Shown here one piece after another: positions 47,680-59,342 of a stretch of DNA of 64,000 nucleotides (positions within the stretch are counted from its first letter, which is position 1; every line of letters begins with the position of its first letter). The stretch is from NCBI RefSeq assembly GCF_021130785.1, contig NC_060211.1, positions 25,405,001 through 25,469,000 of the forward strand. Direction: 5' to 3'. Below the pieces are notes generated by a model, which saw nothing but the letters and a program-made list of their open reading frames with translations, was not told the DNA's origin and made no database searches. Source of the DNA: Homalodisca vitripennis. Its lineage: Eukaryota; Arthropoda; Insecta; Hemiptera; Cicadellidae. The translations under genes were made by a program, and so were the position numbers.

Positions 47680-49492
47680 TTGTATATAACAATCGTAGTC
47701 AGTATGGTGTGCAAGCATTATTATACTCACAAAGAACTGTTGTAATCACAAGCAATATTATAGTCAGTAAGCATTATTTATTATAACCAGTCAGCACTGT
47801 TACTAAGCAATCACAAAACAGTTGTAGTTAACAGGGTCTATTGCAGTCAGTAGGTTTTGTTACAATCTATACTATTATAACTGCGGGTAAAACTATATTC
47901 AATAAGCACTGTTGCATTTAGCAAGCACTATCTTTATCATAAGCATTGTTATAGTCAGCAAGTTATATTATAGTAAACAAGCATTGTTAAGAGCTAGCGA
48001 TCATTGTTATATTCAGCAAGCCCTGTTAATATCAACAAGCCATATTATAGTCAGCAGGATCTGTTAAAGTTAACAATAACTGTTATAGTCAGCAAGTATT
48101 GTTATAATCAACAAGTACTGTTAAAATCAGCAAGCAATGGTTTAGCCAGCATCATTGTTACATTCAGCAAGTAATGTTATAGTCGGCACGCACTCTTCTA
48201 GATATGGATATTATAGCCAGCAAGCATTGTTATAGTCAGCAAGCATTGTTATAATCAGCAAGCACTATTAAAATCAGTAAGCAATGGATTATCGAGCATC
48301 ATTGTTACATTTAGCAAGCTCTTTTATAGTCGGCAAGGGATATTATAGTCAGGAGGCTCTGTTACAATTAACAATCACTGTTATAGTCAGCAAGCATTGT
48401 AATCAGCAAGCAATGGTTTAGCTAGCAGCATGTTTATATTCAGCAAGCTCTGTTATAGTCGGCAAGGAATGTTATTGTCAGGAGACACTATTATAGTTAT
48501 GAGGCACTGTTATATTCAGCAAGCACTGTAAAAATCAGCAAGCAATGGTTTAGCCAGCATCATTGTTATATTACAGTCAGGAGGCACTGTTATAGTCAGC
48601 AAGCACTGTTAAAATCAGCAAGCAATGGTTTAGCCAGCATCATTGTTATATTACAGTCAGGAGGCACTGTTATAGTCAGCAAGCACTGTTAAAATCAGCA
48701 AGCAATGGTTTAGCCAGCATCATTGTTACATTTAGCAAGCTCTTTTATAGTCGGCAAGGGATATTATAGTCAGGAGGCTCTGTTACAATTAACAATCACT
48801 GTTATAGTCAGCAAGCATTGTAATCAGCAAGCAATGGTTTAGCTAGCAGCATGTTTATATTCAGCAAGCTCTGTTATAGTCGGCAAGGAATGTTGTTGTC
48901 AGGAGACACTATTATAGTTATGAGGCACTGTTATAGTCAGCAAGCACTGTTAAAATCAGCAAGCAATGGTTTAGCCAGCATCATTGTTACATTATAGTCA
49001 GGAGACACTGCTGTAGTTAGGAGGCACTGTTATATTCAGGAGGTACTGTTATAGTCAGGAGCACTGTTATAGTCAGGAGGTACTGTTATAGTCAGGAGCA
49101 CTGTTATATAGTCAGGAGGTACTGTTATAGTCAGGAGGTACTGTTATAGTCAGGAGGTACTGTTATAGTCAGGAGGTACTGTTATAGTCAGGAGCACTGT
49201 TATAGTCAGGAGGTACTGTTATAGTCAGGAGGTACTGTTATAGTCAGGAGGTACTGTTATAGTCAGGAGCACTGTTATAGTCAGGAGGTACTGTTATAGT
49301 CAGGAGCACTGTTATAGTCAGGAGCACTGTTATAGTCAGGAGGTACTGTTATAGTCAGGAGACACTGTTATAGTCAGGAGCACTGTTATAGTCAGGAGGT
49401 ACTGTTATAGTCAGGAGGCACTGTTATAGTCAGGAGCACTGTTATAGTCAGGAGGTACTGTTATAGTCAGGAGGCTGTTATAGTCATAAAGC
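47680..49492 (+). repeat. Large array of 18-19-bp units (gttatagtcagcaagca)
   Basis: The first part (47.7-49.0 kb) is degenerate: gttatagtcagcaagcattg with variants. It includes a duplicated block of about 240 bp with a 421-bp offset (attgttacatttagcaagct at 48301 and 48722) and an 89-bp sub-duplication near 48540/48629. The last part (49.0-49.49 kb) is a highly regular series of about 25 units of ggtactgttatagtcagga (19 bp) and gcactgttatagtcagga (18 bp). No open frame persists. Confidence 0.92.
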
Positions 49493-50285
49493 ACTCTTGT
49501 GGAATGCCAGAGCCGCTCTCACTTCGATGCCGCGGATCTTTTATACATAAACAATGCAGCTTTCACAGCGCGGCGGCTGCATTCAGTGCATTGTACCGCC
49601 CCCCCCCCCCCCGTAGTGTGTCACACCTTTCACCCGCATAGGCGATAACGTGTGAACTCTACGATCAGATCATTGTCAAACGGGCCACTTCTTGAGTGTT
49701 GTAACTTTTACATATTCATTTCAAAATAGAAACCCATATTTGGAACTTAGTCGACTTCATCCAATCTGTACGAGTATGTACTTGAAATTGTATTGTAAAA
49801 CCAAAATAACTCAACATCTGTTATGAAATAGTACGTGTTTGCGAATTATCGCAGTAATGAGATTGCCCTCCCCCAACCACCCCCGTACTTGTCTATAACA
49901 TCCTTGGGTGAAATAACAGCACATAAAACATCACGCCATTTTCATCTCTTTTCTGAATGGTAACCCTCAGTTTGGCTTATCCATACGTAATGAAGGATTT
50001 GTAACTACCGTTATGCAGTAGGACAGTAGAATACACGAAAATATAACTTATATAACAGTTCTTACGTGCCACGAACAATTATTTATACAGAGTTCCATGA
50101 CCGTTTATTTTAAATTAAACCTATACTTATAAAACCGTATTAAAACACAAGAATTCCTTCCAATTATTTACGTCTGTATTGTTTCGAAGAACTCATAATC
50201 GATTGCAGCTCTGTTAAGCTGGAAACTAATTAGTGTATTTATAAATAATAGATTTAATTGTTAATTCTAATTGTTGCAATATGTT
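49493..50285. other. Spacer with C-run
   Basis: A run of about 14 C at 49599-49612. No gene seen. Confidence 0.45.
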
Positions 50286-50289
50286 GTAG

Positions 50290-51310
50290 GTGGAAAGGAG
50301 TGGTTATACTGTAAAAAAGAAGAGATCATACCATTTTGTAAGTATTCTGACCTTAAATGTAATAATTAATATATTTAAGATTTATTTCAGGTTATGTTAT
50401 AGTTTTATTTTTATTACTAAGCCAAAAATTGTAATATATAAATAATAATGCTATTATTTCAACCCTGAAAACACGTATTAGAAATGTTTACGCATGAGGT
50501 AGAAGGTAGATTTCAACCCACGAAACTTAGTGTTCTATTTTTGTAGTGTTCTAGTATATAACGATAAAATAATAACTTTTAGAACCTGTATTGCGGTTAA
50601 AGTTGTGCAGTTATTGTGCTATTAAGAAATACTTTTTATTTGTGAAAAAGCAATACAAATTAACTTGGTGGCTATACATTCAGAAAGTAGAGATCTTACC
50701 ATTTTTGTAATTATTCTGGCCTTAAATATAATAATTAATAAAATTAAGAATTGTTTCAATTTTATAGTTTTCATTTTTATTACTGCGCCAAAAGTCATAA
50801 TACATAAATAATAATGCTGTTATTTCAACCCCGAAAATACACGTACTATTAGTAATATTTTACACCTGGGGTAGAAAGTAGATTTCAACCCTCGAAACTT
50901 AGTGTTCTATTTTTGTAGTGTTCTAATGTATAACGAGAATATAATAACTTTTAGAATATCTATTGCGTTTAAGTTGTACAGTTATTGTGGTATTAAGAAA
51001 TACTTTTTATTTGTGAAAAAGCAATACAAATTAACTTGGTGGCTATACTTTCAGAAAGTAGAGATCTTACCATTTTGTAATTATTCTGGCCTTAAACATA
51101 ATAATTAATACAATTAAGATTTGTTTCAATTTTATAGTTTTCATTTTTATTACTGCGCCAAAAGTCATAATACATAAATAATAATGCTATTCTACCAACC
51201 CTAATAATATACGCATTAGGAATTTTTACACATGACGAAGAAGGCAGATTTTAATTCTCGGAACTCAGTGTTCTATTTTTGTAGTGTTCTAACATATAAC
51301 GACAGAAATG
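50290..51310 (+). repeat. ~370-bp tandem repeat, about 2.7 units
   Basis: Markers cgaaacttagtgttctattt (50521, 50893, and diverged at 51259), aaaagcaatacaaattaactt and actgcgccaaaagtcataat recur with spacings of 372 and 366 bp. The marker resembles the gaaacgtagtgtta core of the long-TIR family arms. Non-coding. Confidence 0.85.
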
Positions 51311-53278
51311 GCCGAAACCCTTAAATGATTTTAAATGCATAATTTTTAGAAAAGCGTAAGTCAGATGGCCAGAAAAAAACTATCGATATACGGTGACTTA
51401 ACTACTAATCTTAACTACTGTAGTATGAAAGATTAAACCCATGCTGAAAGTTATCCAGTCCTAAGGGATAATCGGCAGGTGCACTCCTTGGGTAGTGCAA
51501 GCACACAAACCCTAAAGGGAAAATCAATATTGGAGGACCTGGTCCAAGAAGTGCCCTCAAGTGGCTAGTAACTGCGTGGGTGGGGAGGGGATTTTAGCCC
51601 TTAATGATAAAGAGTGATTGATACACCAGAGCAGCCTCACACTTGCCATTATTTTGATGATACGAATGCAATCATCAATTCTGGTCTCTTTCTTACAATC
51701 GTCTGGTATTCAGAGCCAGTTGATGCTGAATTGCACCAAAGGGAATTCTCTTGAACGTGTCCTAATCCCAAAAAGACCGAAAGTCATAGTGTAACTTACA
51801 TAGTGCAACTTATTACTGAAATATTTTAGGAAGAAAATATCGTTGAGATCTCATGGAAGAATTAAATACCCGGAAATCGATGGCTGAAGGCGGAGTAATC
51901 GGTCGGGAGCACAAAGCCCAATGACAAATTGTTGCTAGATCCAATCGGACCGGTCTTAAATCTCCCTGATTGTCATCTGAGTCTGGCCCAACGACCCTCA
52001 TATTGGGGAGGCCTTGGATTTCTTATTAAGAAAATAGAAAATGTTTTTCTCTGATCCTTTATATCACAAATTTACTTACGTTTCAACCTTCTCATTTTAT
52101 TAATTTGGTTTGTAACATAGAGAAACACAAGTTTCGCATTGAATGGACGAAATTTACCTTTTCTTTTTGGTTAAAACTTCTGATTTAAAAACTGTGTTAG
52201 TTCGTGGATATACGAGTACTACATTACGCTTCTGACCTGTCCATTGAGAATGTTGAAGAAAGCGAGCAACGACCCGTTTAGTATGCGAACAAGTAGAAAA
52301 ACGTACTTGTTCATGATCGAATGTGAGCTTATACATAGTGAAATTAAATCACAACATAAACAATGATCGAATAGGTTCAGGAATACCAGCACATTCCTGA
52401 ATTACTTATCCCCTTGGTGAAAATACTGTTTAAAATTCTGCAGTAGTTGTTAATATGAGCAATTACAATATTTTATAGACCCAGTCTGATCATCCGATCG
52501 CTGGAAAGTCAATTAAATCACAACAGTGTTTTATTGTGAAGGAATTATCCTCGATTACCTTTATATTGATTGTTATTTTAATATAAGATATAGAGTAACC
52601 AAGTATGTGATCAAATCGCGGCGTATGCTTGTTATTTTGCTCAAATAACTCCTGTATTTTGTCAGAAATTATGTTATTGTATTCCTTGTAACTTGACCAA
52701 GCATTGAAAGATTTGACCTCCTTGCTCGTCTTCAAAAGCTGAAATCTTTCCTGAATAAATTAATCATATTATCCTAATTATGAATAACAATTATTTCACT
52801 ATAACAACAAGATTCACAAATTATGTTTAGATACATTCGATTGTTTGATGTAAAATAATCGAATGAAGAGTATACGTTGTTATGTGACCCAGTTCTGTAC
52901 TTGGATGACGTATAAAACGTCACAAATGACGTTATAAACAACGAGAGTACTTGTTATTGAATAGTTATTCGCAGTGAATGGAGATAATTCAGTAAATCGG
53001 GGAGAGTAAGGAATAAAAGCGTACAAAGTATTCATAGTGAGCATTTCATCCGGTTGTAGAAGCGCATCGAACGGTCCAAATAATTTGAATGATTTAAATG
53101 AATGCTTATTCGAATACCCCGTGAAACATTCGAATGAATATTCGATTTGGAAAATGCGTCCGAATATCCTATCGACAACCACCACTGAGGCTTTCCAAGG
53201 TATCGATAAAAATTTTCGAGGTGTAACAAGAAGCCTTGTGTAGCTGCTGAGCTCTCAGGTAATCCGTCTGCTGATCCC
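51311..53278. other. Spacer, possibly with an old dispersed repeat
   Basis: No supported gene. The stretch 51440-51600 (tatccagtcctaaggga, ggtgcactccttgggtagtg, gaagtgccctcaagtggcta) has the look of a retroelement UTR, but this is an impression only. Minus-strand frames at 51813-53185 have no recognisable motif. Confidence 0.35.
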
Positions 53279-53328
53279 GTGTGTGTGTGTGTGTGTGTGT
53301 GTGCGTGCGCGCGCGCGCGCGTGTGTGT
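53279..53328. repeat. (GT)n(GC)n(GT)n microsatellite
   Basis: About 50 bp of uninterrupted alternating purine-pyrimidine: GT, then GC, then GT units. Opposite-strand frames encoding His/Thr/Arg repeats are artefacts. Confidence 0.95.
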
Positions 53329-54127
53329 AGGGGTTGAATGAATACAAAGGTCAGTATTGTGTGTACCAACACCACTCCTATCACTCACTCCTTTCCTCTC
53401 CTATTGTCCCTTTCCTATTTGTTTCTTTTTCATTACCAACAGTGCAAAGAAAGATAATTATTGTTTATGATCTCGTTGATTATTACAACCGTATCACATT
53501 CGTGGTTAGGTTGCTATGAACAAATCGATTTGTGTAATATCATCTTCAAAATGTTTTTTTACATATGTTGATGTGATAACCTGTAATACCCATGTTTGTA
53601 GTTTAAAGAATTGCAATCGGTTTTCAATCTTTCTAATTGCAAAGTCACAACTCTTCAAGGCTTCTTTCCCAACGAGAGGAAAAAGAACACCATCAAAATC
53701 ATAGTTGATCACTTGAGCACACCATCTAATCAAGACTGCTGAACAGGGAAATATTGGGTTCAACGTTAATGACAAATGTAGATTTATTCCATACTGTTAA
53801 TGTTAATGTCTCATTTTTGTGTAGTTTTTCAATAAAATAACGTTCAAGAATCTTTTTTCCTAGCGTTTGTGTTACCACACCATTTACTGCTGCTCTAATC
53901 GAAAGAATATTAGTTGCAACTTTGATTTATTCTGATTGTTTTCATAAATATAAACATCAACTGTTAAATAAGTGTTACTTTTTCGTGCAAGCTCACCTCG
54001 CTGTATAAAACTAGGACTAGCACTCTGATGAACTCAATCAACCTCTCGTCAGTACTTAACGGAGTTGGCAATATCACTCGACTTGGGATGTAAACACGAA
54101 CAGATGGGTCTCGGCCTTGAATCTTGA
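53329..54127. other. AT-rich spacer
   Basis: Short frames at 53334-53775 on both strands, none recognisable. Confidence 0.45.
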
Positions 54128-54532
54128 ATGAGCGGCTTATTTACGGCCCGTAGTCGCGATATGCTCTGTTTGGCACGGCCTACACCGCTACACCTCGCCG
54201 CTCTGCTCCCAGCCGCCTTCCTTCTCCATAGCACAGTCAATAAATCTGCTTTCTCTGCTTTGGGATCATCATCTCGATCTCATAGTACATTCAATAAATC
54301 TTCTTTCTCTGCTTTAGGATCAACATCTCGATCTCATGGTATATTCAGTAAGCCTTCTTTATATGCTTTGGGATCAACATCTCGATCTCATGGTACATTC
54401 AATAAATCTCCTTTCTCTGCTTTGGGATCAACATCTCGATCTCATGGTACATCCAGTAAGCTTCTTTCTCTGCTTTGGGATCAAAATCTCGATCTCATGG
54501 TACATTCAGTAAGCCTTCTTTATATGCTTTAG
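54128..54532 (+). CDS. Doubtful ORF of 18-residue repeats
   Basis: Starts with an in-frame ATG. It has a 35-residue non-repeat lead containing LHLAALLPAAFLL (weakly hydrophobic), then repeats of FSALGSTSRSHGTFNKS. A one-base loss in the fifth unit (about 54460) moves the remaining repeats to another frame, which stays open to 54801. A period that is a multiple of three gives open frames without selection, so I favour a minisatellite with a chance start. No homologue recognised. Confidence 0.15.
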   Translation: MSGLFTARSRDMLCLARPTPLHLAALLPAAFLLHSTVNKSAFSALGSSSRSHSTFNKSSFSALGSTSRSHGIFSKPSLYALGSTSRSHGTFNKSPFSALGSTSRSHGTSSKLLSLLWDQNLDLMVHSVSLLYML

Positions 54533-54795
54533 GATCAACATCTCGATCTCATAGTACATTCAATAAATCTCCTTTCTCTGCTTTAGGATCAACATCTCGA
54601 TCTCATGGTACATTCAGTAAGCCTTCTTTATATGCTTTGGGATCAACATCTCTATCTCATGGTACATTCAGTAAGGCTTCTTTCTCTGCTTTGGGATCAA
54701 CATCTCTATCTCATGATACATCCAGTAAGGCTTCTTTCTCTGCTTTGGGATCAACATCTCGATCTCATAGTACATTCAGTATGTTTTTTTCTCCG
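54235..54795 (+). repeat. 54-bp minisatellite, about 10 units
   Basis: Units read ctttctctgctttgggatca, acatctcgatctcatggtac, attcagtaag, with an alternating subtype (ttatatgctttgg). One unit is short by a base, and period is otherwise 54 bp. Confidence 0.92.
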
Positions 54796-54801
54796 CTTTA
54801 G

Positions 54802-55594
54802 GATCAACACCTTATAGTAGACTACATTTAACAATCTTATTTATCAACTTTAAGATCTGGTATCAGAGGATAGAAGCAATATGTCTTGTCTATCCTCTTT
54901 GGGATTAATATCTCGTTCTTTGAGACCTTTTTCTCAATTTTGAAATTTTAAACTGATAGAGATTTCTTACCGATGAGACAACATCTCGATATCAGATCAT
55001 TCTTTCTAGGCGTAAGGGTAAAAATATTATAAACATCATGATATCACAAAAGAGGTAATAAGTGTAAAATCCACATGGAATGCTCTATTAAGAGTGGCCA
55101 AATAATTGTAAAGCTTGTTTGGTTGAAAGGGCTGAACGCCAAAGAAAACAGTCATAGTCGTTATGAACCCACAACGGGTATTAAAAATCTGTCTAATCAA
55201 ATGCCAGTTGTATTAAAACTTCTAGAAAACCTCCATTAAAGACACGGGACTTATTCCCCATTATGAATTACTAAGACTATCTTAAATATTCGTAAATAAT
55301 TATAGTTAAGCTGAGAAAAAAAACTTTGCATTCCTAGTCTTAACATGTGATGCAGTGTTGCCGATACGAGTCATAGACTAAACGGCAGTTGTCCCAAATG
55401 AAAAGTAAGGGAAGGTGTACGCACTGAACTGTCGATGTGCCGTATGATACGTAATGTGCCGATATTGGTTTTTCCTCAGTCTTACAACTCTTCGGGTGCG
55501 TATAACGTGTTGTGTGTAGTTCATTGACAATTATGAACTTCAGATACATTATTGAACTTTATCGACGTACAAATTGTTTTGTTGAATTTGTTTT
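54802..55594. other. AT-rich spacer
   Basis: No supported feature. Confidence 0.45.
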
Positions 55595-55735
55595 TTTTCT
55601 GACACCTGAAGAAGGGCATAAATTTTAATCCACGAAACGTAGTGTTTTATTAGTAACAACGCAATGATGGCAAATATACAAAATCCTATTGTCCTCTAAA
55701 AGCGTCGTTCGACAATAGTATATCTTAAACAAGGA
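55595..55735. mobile_element. Diverged right arm of a long-TIR relative
   Basis: cacctgaagaagggcataaa, cacgaaacgtagtgttttat, gcaatgatggcaaatata and ttcgacaatagt follow in the same order as the right arms of the 5.4 and 29.1 kb copies but at clear sequence distance. No left arm found. Confidence 0.6.
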
Positions 55736-56431
55736 ACTGTCTTTTAAAAGGTGGAACAAGTCGTAGAGGAAACTCTCCAGTAACAAGTAACAATCCTTCA
55801 GGTTGGGGAAGCGCAGTTTGACATTATCCAATGCCGCAGACGAATCAATCGGTTCACTCAATCACAGTCTGACACTGACAACATTCAATTTTCCGCCCTC
55901 CGGTAAATCATGACTCACCCCCCCCCCCCGCCTCCCGCACACACTTAACGCTTCCCTGACAAGAACAGTGCCTCCTCGACTCAACAGCTCGGTCTAATGA
56001 GGAAGTAAGACTTGACCAGGCGTTGTGAGGCGTGAGAACCTCTCAATGTGAGGTCCGGTGTGCCGCAACACGTGTCCGAAATATGTGCGTCTTCACTGTG
56101 AGGGTTTATACACGTAAGGCTGGGAGTGTTAAAATGTGAGTAGATAATAGGAAATATTTTGGTAAAATAAGTAATTAATTATTTCATAATAAGATTATAA
56201 GATCTATACAATACAAATCGCCATGTTCGAAAATTAATGTAATATACTAAAAATTTATTTTTTATCACTGCTTTTGAATATTACTATTGGTATGGATATC
56301 TTTAAATTAAAATATTATTAAAGGACTACTAAAACGATATGTAAAAATAGGGTTTGAAATTAAAAGTGTGAAAATTAAGTTTATAGTACATCATCAACAT
56401 ACACATTATAGATATGAATGACAAAAATATG

Positions 56432-56466
<35 letters not shown>
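55736..56466. other. Spacer with C-run and (AT)n
   Basis: A C-run at about 55918-55929 and (AT)n at 56436-56462. No gene seen. Confidence 0.45.
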
Positions 56467-56467
<1 letters not shown>

Positions 56468-56468
<1 letters not shown>

Positions 56469-56800
56469 CGTTAAATTATATAAATGGCAATAGCCTTATT
56501 TAATTTCAATAAACATTGAATCACAAAAAAGTACTTGCTCTGCCGGGAGTCGAACCCGGATCTCTCACTTGCCGGGTGAATGTGCTACCATTACACCACA
56601 GAGCGCTTACTTTTTCCGATTCAATTATTTTGTATTTGGCCGTATCTGTCACATATGCGTTTAAAATAAGCAAACTAACATATGATCGGAAGACCAAATA
56701 CCTGGTCAAACGACTTTTTATTTCACGTTAAATTGTATAAATGGCAATAGCCTTATTAAATTTCAACAAACATTTGAATCACAAGCCGATTCAATTATTG
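56468..56800. repeat. Imperfect direct repeat around a tRNA-shaped insert
   Basis: The 59-bp segment 56468-56526 (acgttaaattatataaatgg to aatcacaa) recurs at 56725-56784 with a few changes. In the second copy it is followed, after one g, by ccgattcaattatt (56786). In the first copy the same ccgattcaattatt (56616) is separated from it by 89 bp containing the tRNA-like sequence. The second copy therefore looks like the unoccupied form of the first. Confidence 0.75.
56535..56606 (-). tRNA. tRNA-shaped sequence, anticodon position GGC
   Basis: On the minus strand a full cloverleaf can be drawn. The acceptor pairs gctctg with cagagc. The D-arm is gtgtaatggtagcac. The anticodon stem ttcac/gtgag encloses a 7-base loop ccggcaa. 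The T-arm is ccgggttcgactcccgg. Box A (tggtgtaatgg) and box B (ggttcgactcc) fit RNA polymerase III promoters. The loop puts GGC at the anticodon, nominally Ala, but position 33 is C rather than the near-universal T, the first acceptor pair mismatches, and the body does not resemble an alanine tRNA. I call it tRNA-derived rather than a working tRNA. Confidence 0.55.
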
Positions 56801-57099
56801 AAAATGATTTTAAACTTTACTAACCCAAAACTCCGATCCCTCTCAGAAATAACGAAACTTATTATTCTACAACAACAATTCATTTTAAACAGTTTTGGGT
56901 TTGTTAAGTTAAAATAAAAAAAGCTCATCAGTTTATTTTTTACATTAACCGAAGTTGCAAACTCAAGCCAACTTTGAACCGCTGTCATTTTTGACTCGGT
57001 TATCCGTTTGAGGTCGGGTTTGCGGCTCTGTACCCTACTAATAAAGACCTTTTATTTGATTTGCATATACACCTATGCTTACATTTAAGATTTTCTTCT
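56801..57099. other. AT-rich spacer
   Basis: No supported feature. Confidence 0.4.
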
Positions 57100-57259
57100 G
57101 ACTCCTGGCGGGCCGCCCCCCTGAAGAAGTAGCGGATCACTGAATATGTGAAAAAATAGATTGTTATGTCCATTAACTTTGTGTAAGGTTTTGTAGCTCT
57201 ATTTTAAATATTTTGAAAAATATTTAACCGACCCGGGACTTTTTGGACACCCTGTATAT
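57100..57259 (-). mobile_element. Single terminus of a mariner-like element
   Basis: Read on the minus strand the sequence begins tatacagggtgtccaaaaag, then tcccgggtcggtt. The CAGGGTGTCC start next to TA is a common terminus of insect DNA transposons with TA duplications. The opposite terminus was not found, so this is a fragment. Confidence 0.5.
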
Positions 57260-57452
57260 ATATCTCTATCTCATTTCCCCCTCCTCACTCTTTTTTCCTA
57301 TTCCTCTCTTCCTCCCTCTATATCTCTCCCTCCCCTCCCCTTCCTCTTCCTATCACCCCTCTATCTCTCTCTCTCTCTCCCTCCTCTCTATACCGCTCTC
57401 TCACTACCCCCTCTCAAACATCCCCCCTAACTCTCTCTCTCTCTCGCTCGCA
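57260..57452 (+). repeat. Pyrimidine-rich (CTCTC/CCTC) low-complexity tract
   Basis: Almost pure C/T with runs of CT and CCCCTC. The Ser/Leu/Pro-rich open frame across it (57243-57560) is an artefact. Confidence 0.9.
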
Positions 57453-59218
57453 GGGACGTGGCGTGCACATCGCCTTTCGCCCTCTTTGAGTCTTGGTATA
57501 GGTGTTACTATTTTTTGTCCAGTTGTATTTTGTCCTGTTGCTGTATTTCAGTCATTATGAACTGTCATCAGTTATTGTACCCACGTTATTGTCAAGGCGA
57601 TAAACATCTTCAATACTCTAAATGCTCACTGTTTTTATCATTTTACCTATTTACAAAATGGTAAGGAATTAATAACAACGGGCGAAGACTATGAATGTAT
57701 ATTGAATACCAATTTTATAAAACAGTTGTTGATGATGACACCGCAATCAGACCTGCAGCACCTGTACTAAGATTCCAAGCAAAATTTTTAAATGTGGATC
57801 AGAAATAGATTCGGATGCAAGCTCTACAGGAACTTATAAAAGACTTTGGTGTTAGAATTGTAATAAAAGATTAGCACACAATGCTCATAAATGACTTTGT
57901 GTGTAAATTGTAATTTATTTTCGTACGAAATTTGTAACTGATTTTAAATCTAAAGAAGAGCATAGTAAGGTTGAAGCAATCTCGTAATTTCAGCTGCGTG
58001 CGATCCCCAAAAGCAGGTTATATTTCTCAATGTTTTGAGATAATTAGAGATTTGTTACCTACATATTTTAATGTAGACTTAAGCTCAGACTCAAGGATCA
58101 CTTTGTCAACCCAAAGGCCACTGTGTGCATGTCTACTGCCACTGGTGGGTGATTTACGCTACTGCTCACTCAGAAAGACATGTTTGGTTGCATGTTGCCG
58201 TATGTGTAGGTTGTATTATACACCCAGTCAGACGTTCTCCTTACAACAAATCAACCTCGCACGCATCGGTCCGCTTCCTTCTCACGAGTGTTAAAACGAG
58301 CCAATAGTGCTAAGTATCTATTATAAACTCTGTACTTAACTACTCCACGTGACGTGTTGATGCCAAGTACCTAAGTTTATATTTTAAGTACGGTACCTCA
58401 AGAGCCGGCTAGTGGTGAAACAATCTTGAGTTTTAACCCATGAGAATAGTTTCAAGGTTCAAATAATTGTACGCCCTTAATTTTCGTCATATAATAATGA
58501 AAGATATCTCATTTTAAATATATGTATCTTAGGCATTTAACAGCTTTTAAGTTTTTTTTTTTTTTTGAAAGTATATACTTTTTAATAAACAACTGATAAA
58601 AAACAAAAAAAGTGTGTTAATCATTAAAAATATCGAAAAAAACTTTAAAAAAATGGAGATGCGTATTAATTATAACTTTAAAATGAGACTTCTCATATAA
58701 TGCTACGACTAAAAATACGGCCGTAAAAATATTTTAAGTTTAACTTTGTTCTTACTCGCTAAAATCAATATGGCCGACAGCAAAGCCGCCAGTTAAGTAG
58801 TGATTTTGAATAAGAGGACCTCATAACAACCTAAGATACGTACATTAACTTGGGTTTATTAAGTATACCAATAAACAAAGGCAAAACAACAAAAAGGCTC
58901 TATAGTAGAAATAGAGTCTCTTCGAGAGTTCAGATCTTGGCCATATTGGTACGATTCCTCTCTACATCTTTACACAGCTTTATATAATATGTATAAGGTG
59001 GAGTCATCTGGTAAACAGTAACCTAGATTCTAAACATTCTAACCTTAAACCATCATCATCAGGATTCGATTTTCAAGAAGCCGGAGTACAGCGCAAACTC
59101 GAATTCTTCAATCGGATGCTCTTTCGAGATTAACGCAAGTATGGTTGTAGGAACACACCACTGTTTATCAGTAAAATTCGGTATTGGATTCGATACAGCA
59201 TAAGGTCGATGGTAATGA
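57453..59218. other. AT-rich spacer
   Basis: A 107-codon frame at 57971-58294 has no recognisable motif. Nothing else seen. Confidence 0.4.
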
Positions 59219-59342
59219 TAAATCGTTTTTTAGGAACAGACAGGATTTTTACTTGTGCTATCTCTAACTCAGATTCAAAGCCTGATCTTAAACCCTGTGG
59301 CCATCCATCAGCTCTCCCAGTAGACCATGAAGCCAAAGCGAA
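59219..59342 (-). mobile_element. Possible tRNA-derived SINE fragment
   Basis: On the minus strand a decayed box A (tggtctactgggagagc) and box B-like word (tcaggctttgaatctga) are spaced roughly as in a tRNA-derived SINE head. No tail or target duplication confirmed. Confidence 0.3.

Noticed and set aside
57243..57560. Ser/Leu/Pro-rich 105-codon frame
   Set aside because: Encoded by a CT-rich low-complexity tract.
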